In this document: positions 24,234 to 33,800 of the stretch, in pieces
How positions within the stretch are numbered: the first letter of the stretch is position 1
How the letters are laid out: the number at the start of each line of letters is the position of its first letter
Source: Phycisphaerales bacterium AB-hyl4
Lineage (GTDB): Bacteria; Planctomycetota; Phycisphaerae; Phycisphaerales; Phycisphaeraceae
Reading direction: 5' to 3'
Length of the DNA: 64,000 nt
NCBI GenBank assembly: GCA_041821185.1
Contig: JBGUBD010000004.1
Location: 1-64,000, forward strand
Position numbers and translations under genes: made by a program
The notes under the pieces: model-generated
What the model saw: only the letters and a program-made list of their open reading frames with translations
What the model was told of the DNA's origin: nothing
Databases searched by the model: none

Positions 24234-27200
24234 TCAACCCGCGTGAAAGGGGAAGTTGATCGCGGCGGGCAAAGCAGCGGTATCGTGATGGCTCAGCCGC
24301 CGAAAGATGCGCTGCGGGTCGTAGCCCGGCCGACGGCTATCGTCCGCGTCGGGCTGGGTCGGCTCGTCACGCGGCACGGTCAACGTGTTCTGCCCTTCGG
24401 TCAATTCAATGTGATAATGCCTGCGTTCGACGTAGTCGGGCTTGCTGACGCGTACCGTCACGTGTACCGGCTCGCTGATGCGGACCGTCACTTCACCTTG
24501 GGTGTCGGTCGTTCGGGTCGGCCCGGTAAATTGCATGTTCTGCCACCCCACCAGGTGCACGGTCGCGTCGACAAGCGGCTCGCCCACGTCGTCGAGCAGT
24601 TGCAGCGCCACCTCGCGGCCGGTGTCGAGTTGCACCTGCTGCTCAAAGTCCGCCAGGCGCAGGTCCGCTCCCGGGTCTTGCTCGATGAGATGCACGAGGC
24701 TGGCGACGCGCTTGGGGACATAGCCGTGTGCATGCACGAGCAGGTACGGCGTTGTCGCGGCGATATCGACCCGGATCGGCCGACCCTGATGCCCGACGAC
24801 GTGCTCCGACTCATATTGAACCGACACGGGTGCGTCGATGGGGTTGCCAGCTTCATCGCGCACGTTCAGCGCGAGCGAATGACGCTCAGCCACGATCGGC
24901 AACACAGCTTCGCCGGCAAGCAACGGCTCGACCGCCATCTGGTGCCGGGCGCTCGGCTGCGGGCCGCTGCTGTACGCCGGGTGCGTCACTTCGATCTGTA
25001 CCGCCGTGGGCGAAGCCGCTAGTGGCAGGGTCTGCCATCGGCCACGCTCGTCCGTCACCGCCTCGGCGTCGCGCCGCGTCCACAAGCCGTCAAGCGTCCG
25101 CTCATCAACCTGCGTTCGCACACGCACCACCGCGCCTGCCAACGGTTCGCCCTCTTCATCGACCACCATGCCAGCGTACGGTGCGGCGGGGATGAGCGTC
25201 ACCTCCATCGGCCGAGTACTGCGCGGCATCTCACGCACCTCGACCGGCAACCTGCCCGCCGCTTCGACGCGAAGCATGTTCGGTCCGTCGTCGGTGATCA
25301 CGTTCGCAAGCGAGGCCTCGCCGTCGTCCTGCGTCGTGGCCTGCCGTGCCCAGTTGCGCCGCTCGGCGTTGAACGTCACCTGCGCGTCCGCCACCGGCTC
25401 GCCAAACTCGTCACGCACGCGTACGCGATACGCTTCGGTCACCTGCGCGATCCTGGGCCGACGCTCGCTCTCAAACCGCAGGTCCAACAGCTCCAACTCC
25501 GTCGGCTCGTCGGCATCCTCCGGCGAGCGCAGGCCGACCGCCATGCCGATGATGTTGTCGATCGGCTCCATCACGCGAAGGTCGACGGTGACGGTGTGCA
25601 CTTCGCCATCGTCTTCCAGATCCGACTGTCGCACGCTCTGCAACCCGCCATAGTCCGGGCCGCTGCCGTCGTCGAGGTAGAGCACGTAGTCAGCCGTATT
25701 TCGCTCGACGTTGCGAGCGCGGTAGGTGAAAACGAGGATCGGGTAGCGCTGCACATCGATGGGCATGTCCAGGTAGTTCACCCACACCTTGCGTCGGCCG
25801 GGCTCGAACACATGCAGGTGCGGGTGGCCGGGCTCCATCGTCAACGCGGCAGCGGCCGTGTTGAACCGATGTGACCAATGGCTCGACCACCAGCGCAACG
25901 GCCATTGCAGCACGATCGCGTCGCCGGGGTTCGGCTCGTCGGCCAAACCTGCCGGGCCGAGCGTCCGCGGCCCGATGCGCTGCGGCTCGTCACGCAACGA
26001 ATAGTCGAGTCGACGGAATGAGTAGCTACGCGGCTCATCAGCAGCGGGCTCGTCGGCCTGTTCCGGCTCGGCCTCCGCTGATTCGTCTGGCGTGCTCGGT
26101 GGCTCGATGTCGCCCGGCAGGTCAACCGTCCACAGGCCTGCGATGTTTGCAGCGCGATCGAAGACAACCTGGAACGCGAGGTCGCGTCGCTCCCATTGCA
26201 TGGGCACATAGACCACGTCGTAGCCGGTCACCTGGCCGGGCGTCGGCTCGCCTGGCCCTTCGTACTCACCGAGCGACAAGGCAAGCGATTGCCAGAGTTG
26301 TTCGAGTTGCTCCGCAGACTGGGCGCGTCGCATCTGCCGGTTGAAGTGCTCACGCGCCTGCTCATAATCGCCTTGCGCAAGATGCTCGACGAGCGCGACC
26401 GCCCGCTCCATCCGCAGGGCCATCACGGCGGCTTGATCATCGGCACGCACCGCACGCATCGCGTCATCCACCGCCGCGTCCGCCGGCCGCATGCACGCCA
26501 CCGGCACCGCCACGCCCGCGATCAACAGCACGGTCAATACCGCCCCCCATCGGCTCATCGCCTGGCGGTGGCGCTGGTTGTCGAGTATCGCCACAAGTCG
26601 GCCGTGCAGTTTGCTCGACCGCGCCATCGCGATGCCCGGGCTGCCGGGCGCGTGCGCCGCCATGTAGCCGACGACGGTCGGCGGAGCGCCCGCAGCGATC
26701 TGCATCAAATGCTCCGCATAATCGCTCGGCCGAGTCTGATGCAACAACACAAGATCATCGCACGCCCGTTCGCGCTCGATCAACATCCGCCGACGCGCAT
26801 ACCACATCAACGGGTTGAACCAATACACCGCACACGCGATCTGCGTGAGCAACTGCGTCAGGCAATCCCACCGTTTCACATGCGCCAGTTCATGCAGCAG
26901 CACGGCCCGCCGACGCGCCGGTGTCCAGTGGTACGCATGCGTCGGCACGAGCACCTTCGCCACACCCGCCGGGTGGCGAAGCATGCTCGGCAGACCGCCC
27001 CAGGTCATCGGCATCGCATGCCGGTCGCTGCGCAGCAAAGCAACCCGTCGACGAAGGCCAAGCTCCCGCTGCGACTGTTCGAGCAACCGCAGCCACGAGC
27101 CGCCGACGATCGGCTCGGCCGTCCGCTCAATCCACCACAACACCGCCCCCCCCACCACGATCGGCAGCAACGCCACGCAAACCCCGCCAAGCCAGACCCA

Positions 27201-27707
27201 CGGCAGCAACGCCCACCACCACGACCACACGCGTGCCGTCCACGTCCGCTCACCCGCGAACGTCGCGTCGGATGGCATCGCCCGCGCCTCGGCCTCGGCA
27301 GCCTGCTGCGCTGCGGGCACGCCGTCGTCTGTCGGCTCGTCAACCCATGTTTCGAGCGTCGCCCCGGAACGCGACGGTCGAACACGATCACCCTCAGCCT
27401 CCGACAGCCCCGCCGTCGGCGCCCGATCACCGGACGATGGCGGTTCAGCAACAACCCCGGCAGTCGGCTCGGACAGCCCGGCGGTCAGACCGCTCGGCAG
27501 CACCTGCCACGCCGGCAACAGCCAGGCCCCGGCCGGCAAGAGCAACACCGCCACCACCGCCAGCGTCCACACCAGATGCCGCCCCGCCGCCGACCCATGT
27601 CGACGTAACGCCCACGACAGCCCGAGCGCAAGCAGCAGCACGAGGCTCGCCTTGATCGTCGCATCGAGCACGATGGGCATGAAGGCCTGCATGTCAAAAC
27701 TCCCCAT
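24234..27707 (-). CDS. M56 (BlaR1/MecR1-like) membrane metalloprotease with a carboxypeptidase-regulatory-like ectodomain
   Basis: A 1157-residue protein. The N-terminal part (1-about 410) has several membrane helices and the M56 protease core with HELAH at 272-276 (VLLHELAHVKRWD) and ERERACDDLVL, as in BlaR1. Residues about 420-530 resemble DUF3887. After an acidic linker, an ectodomain (about 595-1130) begins with a module matching the N-terminus of the neighbouring secreted TlpA-like protein. The usual BlaR1 penicillin-binding domain is absent. Start ATG 27707 was chosen; a GTG at 27758 overlapping the blaI stop is the alternative. It probably cleaves the BlaI-type repressor when the ectodomain senses a signal. 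Confidence 0.82.
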   Translation of the reverse strand: MGSFDMQAFMPIVLDATIKASLVLLLALGLSWALRRHGSAAGRHLVWTLAVVAVLLLPAGAWLLPAWQVLPSGLTAGLSEPTAGVVAEPPSSGDRAPTAGLSEAEGDRVRPSRSGATLETWVDEPTDDGVPAAQQAAEAEARAMPSDATFAGERTWTARVWSWWWALLPWVWLGGVCVALLPIVVGGAVLWWIERTAEPIVGGSWLRLLEQSQRELGLRRRVALLRSDRHAMPMTWGGLPSMLRHPAGVAKVLVPTHAYHWTPARRRAVLLHELAHVKRWDCLTQLLTQIACAVYWFNPLMWYARRRMLIERERACDDLVLLHQTRPSDYAEHLMQIAAGAPPTVVGYMAAHAPGSPGIAMARSSKLHGRLVAILDNQRHRQAMSRWGAVLTVLLIAGVAVPVACMRPADAAVDDAMRAVRADDQAAVMALRMERAVALVEHLAQGDYEQAREHFNRQMRRAQSAEQLEQLWQSLALSLGEYEGPGEPTPGQVTGYDVVYVPMQWERRDLAFQVVFDRAANIAGLWTVDLPGDIEPPSTPDESAEAEPEQADEPAADEPRSYSFRRLDYSLRDEPQRIGPRTLGPAGLADEPNPGDAIVLQWPLRWWSSHWSHRFNTAAAALTMEPGHPHLHVFEPGRRKVWVNYLDMPIDVQRYPILVFTYRARNVERNTADYVLYLDDGSGPDYGGLQSVRQSDLEDDGEVHTVTVDLRVMEPIDNIIGMAVGLRSPEDADEPTELELLDLRFESERRPRIAQVTEAYRVRVRDEFGEPVADAQVTFNAERRNWARQATTQDDGEASLANVITDDGPNMLRVEAAGRLPVEVREMPRSTRPMEVTLIPAAPYAGMVVDEEGEPLAGAVVRVRTQVDERTLDGLWTRRDAEAVTDERGRWQTLPLAASPTAVQIEVTHPAYSSGPQPSARHQMAVEPLLAGEAVLPIVAERHSLALNVRDEAGNPIDAPVSVQYESEHVVGHQGRPIRVDIAATTPYLLVHAHGYVPKRVASLVHLIEQDPGADLRLADFEQQVQLDTGREVALQLLDDVGEPLVDATVHLVGWQNMQFTGPTRTTDTQGEVTVRISEPVHVTVRVSKPDYVERRHYHIELTEGQNTLTVPRDEPTQPDADDSRRPGYDPQRIFRRLSHHDTAALPAAINFPFHAG

Positions 27708-27747
27708 GGAAAACGGTGCGTTGTGTTGAACAAGTCGGCCCGCAGCG

Positions 27748-28131
27748 TCACTCGCCACGCTTGCGGGCGGCGTCGATCATTTCATGCAGACGTTGGCGTT
27801 CGTCGTCGCTGAGGTTGGCCGACCGATCAGCGAGGTAGGCGCCCATCGCTTTTTCGATCGAGTCGTCGAAGAACGTGTTGAGCACTTTCTTCAACGCCGA
27901 CTGCCCGGCTCGGGCACGCTGTCTGCGAGGCCGATAGTGAAACTCCCGCCCGACCTTGCGGCGTAGGAGCAGGCCCTTCTCATCGAGAATGCGCACCATG
28001 TTGCGAATCGCCATCGGCGTCGGCGGATCGGGCAGATGATCCCGCAATTGGTTGATCGTCAACTCCCCCTCCGCGAAAAGCGCGTCCATGATCTGTCGCT
28101 CGCGACGACTCAGGTGCAAGTGCGGATCCAT
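27748..28131 (-). CDS. BlaI/MecI/CopY-family transcriptional repressor
   Basis: A 127-residue winged-helix repressor. The N-terminal domain has LSRRERQIMDALFAEGELTI, ready for the first helices, then PTPMAIRNMVRILDEKGLLLRRK as recognition helix and wing. The C-terminal helices (KVLNTFFDDSIEKAMGAYL) are the dimer region, which also carries the BlaR1 cleavage site in relatives. AGGAG lies seven bases before ATG 28131. It overlaps or abuts the M56 protease gene, the classic repressor-protease pair, and a short palindrome lies in its own promoter region. Confidence 0.9.
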   Translation of the reverse strand: MDPHLHLSRRERQIMDALFAEGELTINQLRDHLPDPPTPMAIRNMVRILDEKGLLLRRKVGREFHYRPRRQRARAGQSALKKVLNTFFDDSIEKAMGAYLADRSANLSDDERQRLHEMIDAARKRGE

Positions 28132-28194
28132 GACATGCTCCTACGCTAAAGCCCGATCCAAAAGACGATGAGCCCCGAAAGCCCGTGCGCTACT

Positions 28195-28223
28195 TTTTTA
28201 GCCTGACTGCATCCAGAATGCAA
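28195..28223 (-). promoter_or_regulatory. Candidate blaI promoter with overlapping operator
   Basis: On the minus strand, TTGCAT (28223-28218) and TAAAAA (28200-28195) are 17 bases apart. The palindrome TGCATCCAGAATGCA (plus strand 28208-28222) overlaps the -35 and spacer, a suitable place for autorepression by the BlaI-type protein. The -35 and -10 matches are weak. Confidence 0.35.
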
Positions 28224-28347
28224 GCAAAAAATAAAATTCTCGCGCCTATTTCCGCCGGCATATCCCCGCCGGGGCCACGCCCGTCGATACCTCAGATACG
28301 CTCGACCCGGTTGCGGGCACCGGTTCATCGCATCTGTTCGCTCATTA

Positions 28348-28583
28348 CGCCAAGACGCCGGAAAGAAAGGCAAGCCACGAAGGCACGAAGGGGATGAAGG
28401 GGCCACGAAGGGGGAAGCAAGAATTAGAAGAGGGGGGGGGAATTACGGGAGGGGAATGTGTTTCGGAACAGATGCACGCGTCCCTGCCTTGCCAAAAAAT
28501 AATTCTCTGCCTCTCTTCGTGTTTTCTTCGTGTCCTTCGTGTCTTCGTGGCAAGAACGATTTGCTGTCCTTGGCGTCTTGGCG
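28348..28583. repeat. Large inverted-repeat element with CGCCAAGACGCC ends
   Basis: Perfect 12-base terminal inverted repeats CGCCAAGACGCC and GGCGTCTTGGCG bound a 236-base unit. Inside are further complementary arms made of CACGAAGG units (28374-28390) and CTTCGTG units (28535-28551, 16 of 17 paired). The centre is purine-rich with no open gene. It fills most of the gap between blaI and tRNA-Leu; a shorter relative lies at 34238-34370. No transposase is inside, so it is MITE-like. Confidence 0.7.
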
Positions 28584-28694
28584 TTGAAATTCGAGCGGCT
28601 GTCGCAGGCAACCCCCGGACCTCGCCGACCCCGGCTTGATTGTTTGGCGCGAATGCGTAAACTGCTCTGCTCCCCGCTAAGGTGGGGGCCAGTC

Positions 28695-28781
28695 GCGGCC
28701 GTGGCGGAACTGGCAGACGCGCCAGGTTGAGGGCCTGGTGAGGCTTATACCCTCGTGGAGGTTCGAATCCTCTCGGCCGCA
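28695..28781 (+). tRNA. tRNA-Leu (anticodon GAG)
   Basis: An 87-base class II tRNA. The acceptor stem is GCGGCCG with CGGCCGC and discriminator A. The anticodon stem is CCAGG with CCTGG around loop TTGAGGG, giving anticodon GAG for Leu codons CTC/CTT. It has the long variable arm expected of tRNA-Leu and the T-loop GTTCGAATC. CCA is not encoded. Confidence 0.95.
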
Positions 28782-28796
28782 TTCAAGCTTGGGTAC

Positions 28797-28846
28797 CAGG
28801 GATCGGGGCATGGGGATCAGGTTTGAGGTTCATACCCCGATCCCTG
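28797..28846. repeat. Hairpin after tRNA-Leu (CAGGGATCGGGGCATG)
   Basis: Arms CAGGGATCGGGGCATG and CATACCCCGATCCCTG pair with one mismatch around an 18-base loop, just after the tRNA and before recN. It may terminate the tRNA transcript, but there is no clear T run. Confidence 0.55.
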
Positions 28847-28877
28847 ACCCCAAAACCCCGCACCCCCCTTCCCGCCC

Positions 28878-30674
28878 ATGCTTCGCGAACTGCACATCGC
28901 CAACCTCGCGGTCATTGAAGACGCTACCATCGAACTGGCCGGCGGGCTGAACGTTTTCACCGGACAGACCGGCGCGGGCAAGAGTCTGATCATCGGCGCG
29001 TTTGAGATGCTGCTGGGCCTGCGGACCGGCAACGTCGGCGACATGCTGCGCCCCGGCAGCGAAGAGGGCCGCGTCTCCGGCGTGTTCGAGGTGCACGACG
29101 CCCCCCTGGCCGAGCAAGCCAGCGAGCTGGCCGACCAGACCATCGCGCCCGGCGACGAGGTGCTGATCACGCGCAAGCTGTTCGCCTCCGGCCGATCGAG
29201 CGTCTCCATCAACGGCCAGCCCGCCACCGCCGGCATGGTCCGCCAGCTCGGGCAACTGCTCGTCGACATCCACGGCCAGCACGATCATCAATACCTCCTT
29301 CGGCCGAGCAATCAACTGCACATCCTCGACGCGTTCGCACACTGCGAAGCCGACCGCCGACGGTTTGCCGAGCTGCTGGCCGAGCTGCGCGCGTTGCGCA
29401 ATCAGCAGGCAGAGCTCACGGCGTCGCAGACGCTCCGCCGACAGCAACTCGAGCTGTACGAGTTCCAGGCGGATGAGATCGACAAGCTCGACCCGCAGTC
29501 GGCCGAGTTCCCCGAATTGCAGGCCAGGCATAACGTGCTCAACAACCTCCAACGCTTGCAGAAAGAGGCCGGCCAGGCCCACGCGGCGCTGTACGAGGCG
29601 GAGGGGTCGATCGTCGAGCGGTTGCAGATTCTCGCCCATCTGCTGGGCGACCTCGCGGAGCTGGACGAAGGGCTGTCGCCGGTGAGCGAGCAGGTGCGCG
29701 ATGCGATGGCGGGGTTGCAGGACGCGGCGTTCGAGTTGAGCCGATATGTCGATCGGCTGGAGCACAACCCGGCCGAGTCGGCGGAGGTGGAGCAGCGGCT
29801 GAACGACCTGAATCGGCTGGTGCAGAAGTACGGCAAGGCAACCCCCGGCAGGCCCGACGTCACCCCGGCCGACGACCCGCTCGCACCGGTGCTGGCGTAT
29901 CGCGAGCAGATCGCCAGGGAGATCACGAAGCTGCGCGGGCAGGACGCGGGGCTGTCGCAGATGGACGAACGCATGTCGGCGTTGGAGGCACAGCTGGCCG
30001 AGGTGGGCGGACGGTTGAGCGAAGCAAGACGGAAGGCGGCGAAGCAGCTTCGGCCCATGATCGAATCGCAGCTCGGTGAGCTGGGCATGGCGGAAGCGAA
30101 GTTCGACGTGCAGTTCGAGCAACTCGACGCGGACGACGAGGCGGTGGGCCCGTCGGGGCTGGATGCGATCGAGTTCGCGGTGCAGACGAACCCGGGCCAG
30201 TCGATGCAGCCGTTGCGAAAGATCGCCAGCGGCGGCGAACTGTCGCGGGTGATGCTGGCGATTAAGACGATCCTCGCTGGCAGCGATCGCACGAGCGTGC
30301 TGGTGTTCGATGAGATTGACGCAAACATCGGCGGCCGACTCGGCAGCGTGATCGGCGGCAAGCTGAGGCAACTGTCGCGCGGCGGCGAGGCGGGGGTCGG
30401 CCGAAAGAAGACGAAGGGCAAGCGCGATGCGGAGCTGCGGCATCAGGTGTTGTGCATTACGCACTTGCCGCAGATCGCAGCGTTTGGCGACCGGCATCTG
30501 CGCATCGCCAAGGAAGTGACGGGCAAGGGCAAATCACGTCAAACGCGGACGACGGTGAGCGTGCTGGCCGACGACGCGCGGGTGGAAGAGCTGGCCGAGA
30601 TGCTCGCGGGCAAGCAGGCCACCGCGACGACGCGTAAGCAGGCGAACGAGATGCTGCAAAGCGCTCGCGGGTGA
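28878..30674 (+). CDS. recN: DNA repair protein RecN
   Basis: A 598-residue SMC-like ATPase that acts on double-strand breaks. The Walker A motif is GQTGAGKSLIIGAFEMLLG (about 35-55). Two coiled-coil arms (about 150-370) meet at a turn. The C-terminal half has the ABC signature (IASGGELSRVMLAIK) and Walker B (VLVFDEIDANIGG), followed by VLCITHLPQIAAFGDRH. A basic insertion (RKKTKGKRDAEL) lies between Walker B and that motif. No Shine-Dalgarno sequence is visible. Confidence 0.95.
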   Translation: MLRELHIANLAVIEDATIELAGGLNVFTGQTGAGKSLIIGAFEMLLGLRTGNVGDMLRPGSEEGRVSGVFEVHDAPLAEQASELADQTIAPGDEVLITRKLFASGRSSVSINGQPATAGMVRQLGQLLVDIHGQHDHQYLLRPSNQLHILDAFAHCEADRRRFAELLAELRALRNQQAELTASQTLRRQQLELYEFQADEIDKLDPQSAEFPELQARHNVLNNLQRLQKEAGQAHAALYEAEGSIVERLQILAHLLGDLAELDEGLSPVSEQVRDAMAGLQDAAFELSRYVDRLEHNPAESAEVEQRLNDLNRLVQKYGKATPGRPDVTPADDPLAPVLAYREQIAREITKLRGQDAGLSQMDERMSALEAQLAEVGGRLSEARRKAAKQLRPMIESQLGELGMAEAKFDVQFEQLDADDEAVGPSGLDAIEFAVQTNPGQSMQPLRKIASGGELSRVMLAIKTILAGSDRTSVLVFDEIDANIGGRLGSVIGGKLRQLSRGGEAGVGRKKTKGKRDAELRHQVLCITHLPQIAAFGDRHLRIAKEVTGKGKSRQTRTTVSVLADDARVEELAEMLAGKQATATTRKQANEMLQSARG

Positions 30675-30695
30675 TCACGTCACAACAATCGATTG

Positions 30696-30724
30696 ATACA
30701 GATTGGACATGAATCTCGGGTGCG
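30696..30724. repeat. 29-base dispersed repeat, copy 1 (GATTGGACATGAATC)
   Basis: A segment containing GATTGGACATGAATCTCGGG matches 43230-43258 at 28 of 29 positions. It has short GATT/AATC arms. Here it lies just after recN; the other copy lies just after the DUF4159 gene. Confidence 0.65.
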
Positions 30725-30731
30725 CTGGGAG

Positions 30732-30752
30732 CCCACGGCTTAAAGCCGTGGG
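30732..30752. repeat. CCCACGG palindrome between recN and mfd
   Basis: Arms CCCACGGCTT and AAGCCGTGGG, a perfect palindrome between convergent recN and mfd, where it may act as a two-way terminator. Confidence 0.7.
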
Positions 30753-30814
30753 CGTCAGCCTCATACACAGCGCCCAAGTTTGAGGGGTCATCCGTATGGC
30801 TTCAAATCGCGTCG

Positions 30815-33800
30815 TTACCCCTCGGCGGGCACGGTGGCTTGGCGCAGCGGGCGGACGAGCAGTTTGCGCAGCACGGCCAGCAGCGTTTCGATCGGCTGGA
30901 GATAGTTGCTCGGCGGACGGTAGTACACCGTCTTCTCATCGATCAGACTCACTCGGCCGGGCGCGTCGACGAATACGTCATTCAATTTTGCGGCCTGCCG
31001 TGTGGTGAAGATCAGGTCGGGGCCTTCGAGTTTCAGGCCGTCGATGCCCAGCGTGCTGGCGGCGATGCGAAGCTCGGTGAGGTCGAGCAGGGTTTGCGCG
31101 GTCGGCGGCGGTTCGCCGTAGGCGTCTTTGAGGTCGGCGACGACCTGTTCGTAGTCTTTCAACGTGGTCGCTCGGCTAAGTCGGCGGTACGCCTCCATGC
31201 GATGCTTGTCGGAGCGGATGAACCGCCGAGGCAGCGCGCCGACGGCGGGCAGTTCCAGGTGCGTGCGCGTGGGCTGAATGATCGGCTCGTTCTTGAGCTT
31301 CTTGGTTTCCTGTTCGAGCAGGACGCAGTACATCTCGTAGCCCACAGCCGCGATGTGGCCGGACTGTTCCGAGCCGAGCAGGTTGCCCGCGCCGCGAATT
31401 TCCAGGTCGCGCATGGCGATCTTGAAGCCCGCGCCGAGCATGGCGTATTGCTCGATGGCCTTGAGGCGCTTGGCGGCGACTTCGTTGATCGTGCGGTCTT
31501 CCGGCAGCAGCAGGTAGCAGTAAGCGCGGTGCTTGTATCGGCCGACGCGTCCGCGAAGCTGGTGCAGCTCGGCGAGGCCGAAGTGGTCCGCCTTGTTGAT
31601 GAACATCGTGTTCGCGGTGGGGATGTCGATGCCGGACTCGATGATGGTCGTGCTCACGAGGATGTCGACCTCGCGACGGATGAAGCGGAGCATGATCTTT
31701 TCAAGTTCGCGCGGCGACATCTGCCCGTGACCGATGGCGATGCGAGCCTCCGGCACGAGCGACTGCAACGTCGCGGCGACGCTCTGGATGTTGTGCACGC
31801 GGTTGTGGACGAAGTAGATCTGCCCTTCGCGGTTCAGCTCGCGGAGGATGGCCTGCTGGATGCGCTTCTCATCGTAAGGCACGACCTCGGTGACGATGGC
31901 GCGACGGTCGATGGGCGCGGTGGCGAGTGAGCTGATGTCACGAAGGCCCACCATCGACATGTGCAGCGTGCGTGGGATGGGCGTCGCGGTGAGGGTGAGC
32001 ACGTCGGCGGTGAGGCGGAAGCTCAGCAGCTTGTTTTTATGCTCGACGCCGAAGCGTTGTTCCTCGTCGATAATCACCAGGCCGAGGTCGGCGAACTTGA
32101 CGTCTTTGCTCAGCAGGCGATGCGTGCCGATGACGATGTCGACCTGCCCGAGTGAGAGGCGTTTGGCGATGTCGGTCAAGTCCGAGCCGGTCTTGAAGCG
32201 TGACATCGACTCGACGATGAACGGGTAGTCGGCCATCCGCTGACGAAACGTGCGCTCGTGTTGCTCGGCGAGCACGGTCGTGGGCACGAGCACCGCCACC
32301 TGCTTGCCGAACTCGATCGCTTTGAACGCGGCGCGGATGGCGACCTCGGTCTTGCCGAAGCCCACGTCGCCGCAGATCAGGCGGTCCATCGGGCGATCTT
32401 CGCTCATGTCGTGCTTGATCGCGGCGATGGCGGCAAGCTGGTCGTCGGTTTCGTCGTAGGGGAACTCGGCTTCGAATTCCTTCTGCCAGGCTGTGTCGGC
32501 GGGATAGCGGATGCCCGGCTGCGTCTCGCGGGCCGCGTGCACGCGAAGCAGCTCGGCGGCGAGGTCCTTCACCGCTTCGCGGACCTGCTCTTTCTGTCGC
32601 GACCATCGCTTGCCGCCGAGCGTGGACAGTGGCGGCCTGCCTTCGAAGCCGCCGACGTATTTCTGCACGAGGTCGATCTGCGTCGCGGGCACGTGCAGTT
32701 TCGCCTGGTCGGCGAATTCGAGTGTGAGATACTCTTCGCTCTGGCCGTCCCGGCGCAGGGTTTTCAAGCCGGTGAACTGGGCAATGCCGTGGTCGACATG
32801 CACGACATAATCGCCCACGTCAAGATCGAGAAACGCGTCCGACGCCTGGGTGCCCGCCGAGATGACCTTTCGCACACGCCGACGAACGTCGTAGCGATGG
32901 AACAGCTCGTGATGCGGGAGGAGGAGAATTTCGGATTTCGGATTTTGGATTTCGGATTTGGGGGAGTCGGGTGCCGTGCCTTTTCCGGAATCCGGAATCC
33001 GAAATTCGAAATCTCCTTTGGTCCATACGAAGCCGCGGTGGAGGTAGCCGACTTCGATGGTGATGCGGTCGGTCGCGTCGGCGGCGTGCTCTTTGAGCAG
33101 CTCGCGCAGGCGGTCACGCTCGGCGGGCTTGCGGCAGAGCACGACGACCGCGCGGGTGGGGTCGTCCTGCACGAGTTCGCCGATCTCGATCAATGCTTTG
33201 GCGGCGTCGGTATCGAGCGGGGGCAACTGGTTGACCGGCAGCGCGACGCGATCGGCGGGGGCGGCGGCCGACCTGCCGTACTGGTTGACCTCGACGTGCG
33301 GCAGTTGCTGAAGCTTTTGGAAGACGGTCTTCGGGGCGTAGATGCCGCGCGGGTTGGTGAGACGTTCGTAGTAGCCGCGGGCCTGCTCCGCCAGTTCCAT
33401 CGGTTCGTGCATGACAGCGAGGGCGTCGCTTGGCAGGAGCGAGATGAGGCTGGTCGTGCGGTCGTCTTTCTGGATTTGCTCGGCACTGGCGCCGACGAGC
33501 TGGATGTGTTTGATGCGACGGGCCGAGCCCATCGTGTCGGGATCGATGAGGTGGATGGATTCGAGTTCATCGCCGAAGAAGTCGAGGCGGATGGGGCCGA
33601 TGGCTTCGCGTGAGCCGTCCGTGCCGGCGAGGCTGCCGGCGGGCGGGTAGATGTCGAGGATGCCGCCGCGTGAGGCGAAGTCGCCGGGCTGTTCGATGGC
33701 GTCCTGTCGCTGGTAGCCGGCCTCGCCGAGCCAGTTCATCAGGGCGTTGGGTGAGATGTCGTCACCTTCGCCGAGCTGGCGGGTGAATGATGCCGCCGCC

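Noticed and set aside
21384..25022. A 1212-codon open frame on the plus strand
   Set aside because: It is antisense to the TlpA-like and M56 genes. Its length follows from high GC and codon bias; the sequence is His/Arg/Val/Gly-rich with no domain, while the minus-strand frames carry clear motifs.
27707..27758. GTG start of the M56 protease at 27758
   Set aside because: It would overlap blaI by 11 bases and add 17 residues unlike the family. Kept only as an alternative.
28348..28583. CRISPR-like repeats
   Set aside because: The units are 7-9 bases, tandem and arranged as inverted arms, without 25-40-base direct repeats and unique spacers. No cas gene is in the window. The same holds for the other tandem tracts.
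28345..28782. A 145-codon frame on the minus strand
   Set aside because: It is made of the inverted-repeat element and the antisense of tRNA-Leu, so it is unlikely to be a gene.
32258..33613. A 451-codon frame on the plus strand within mfd
   Set aside because: Shadow of mfd, which has complete helicase motifs on the other strand.
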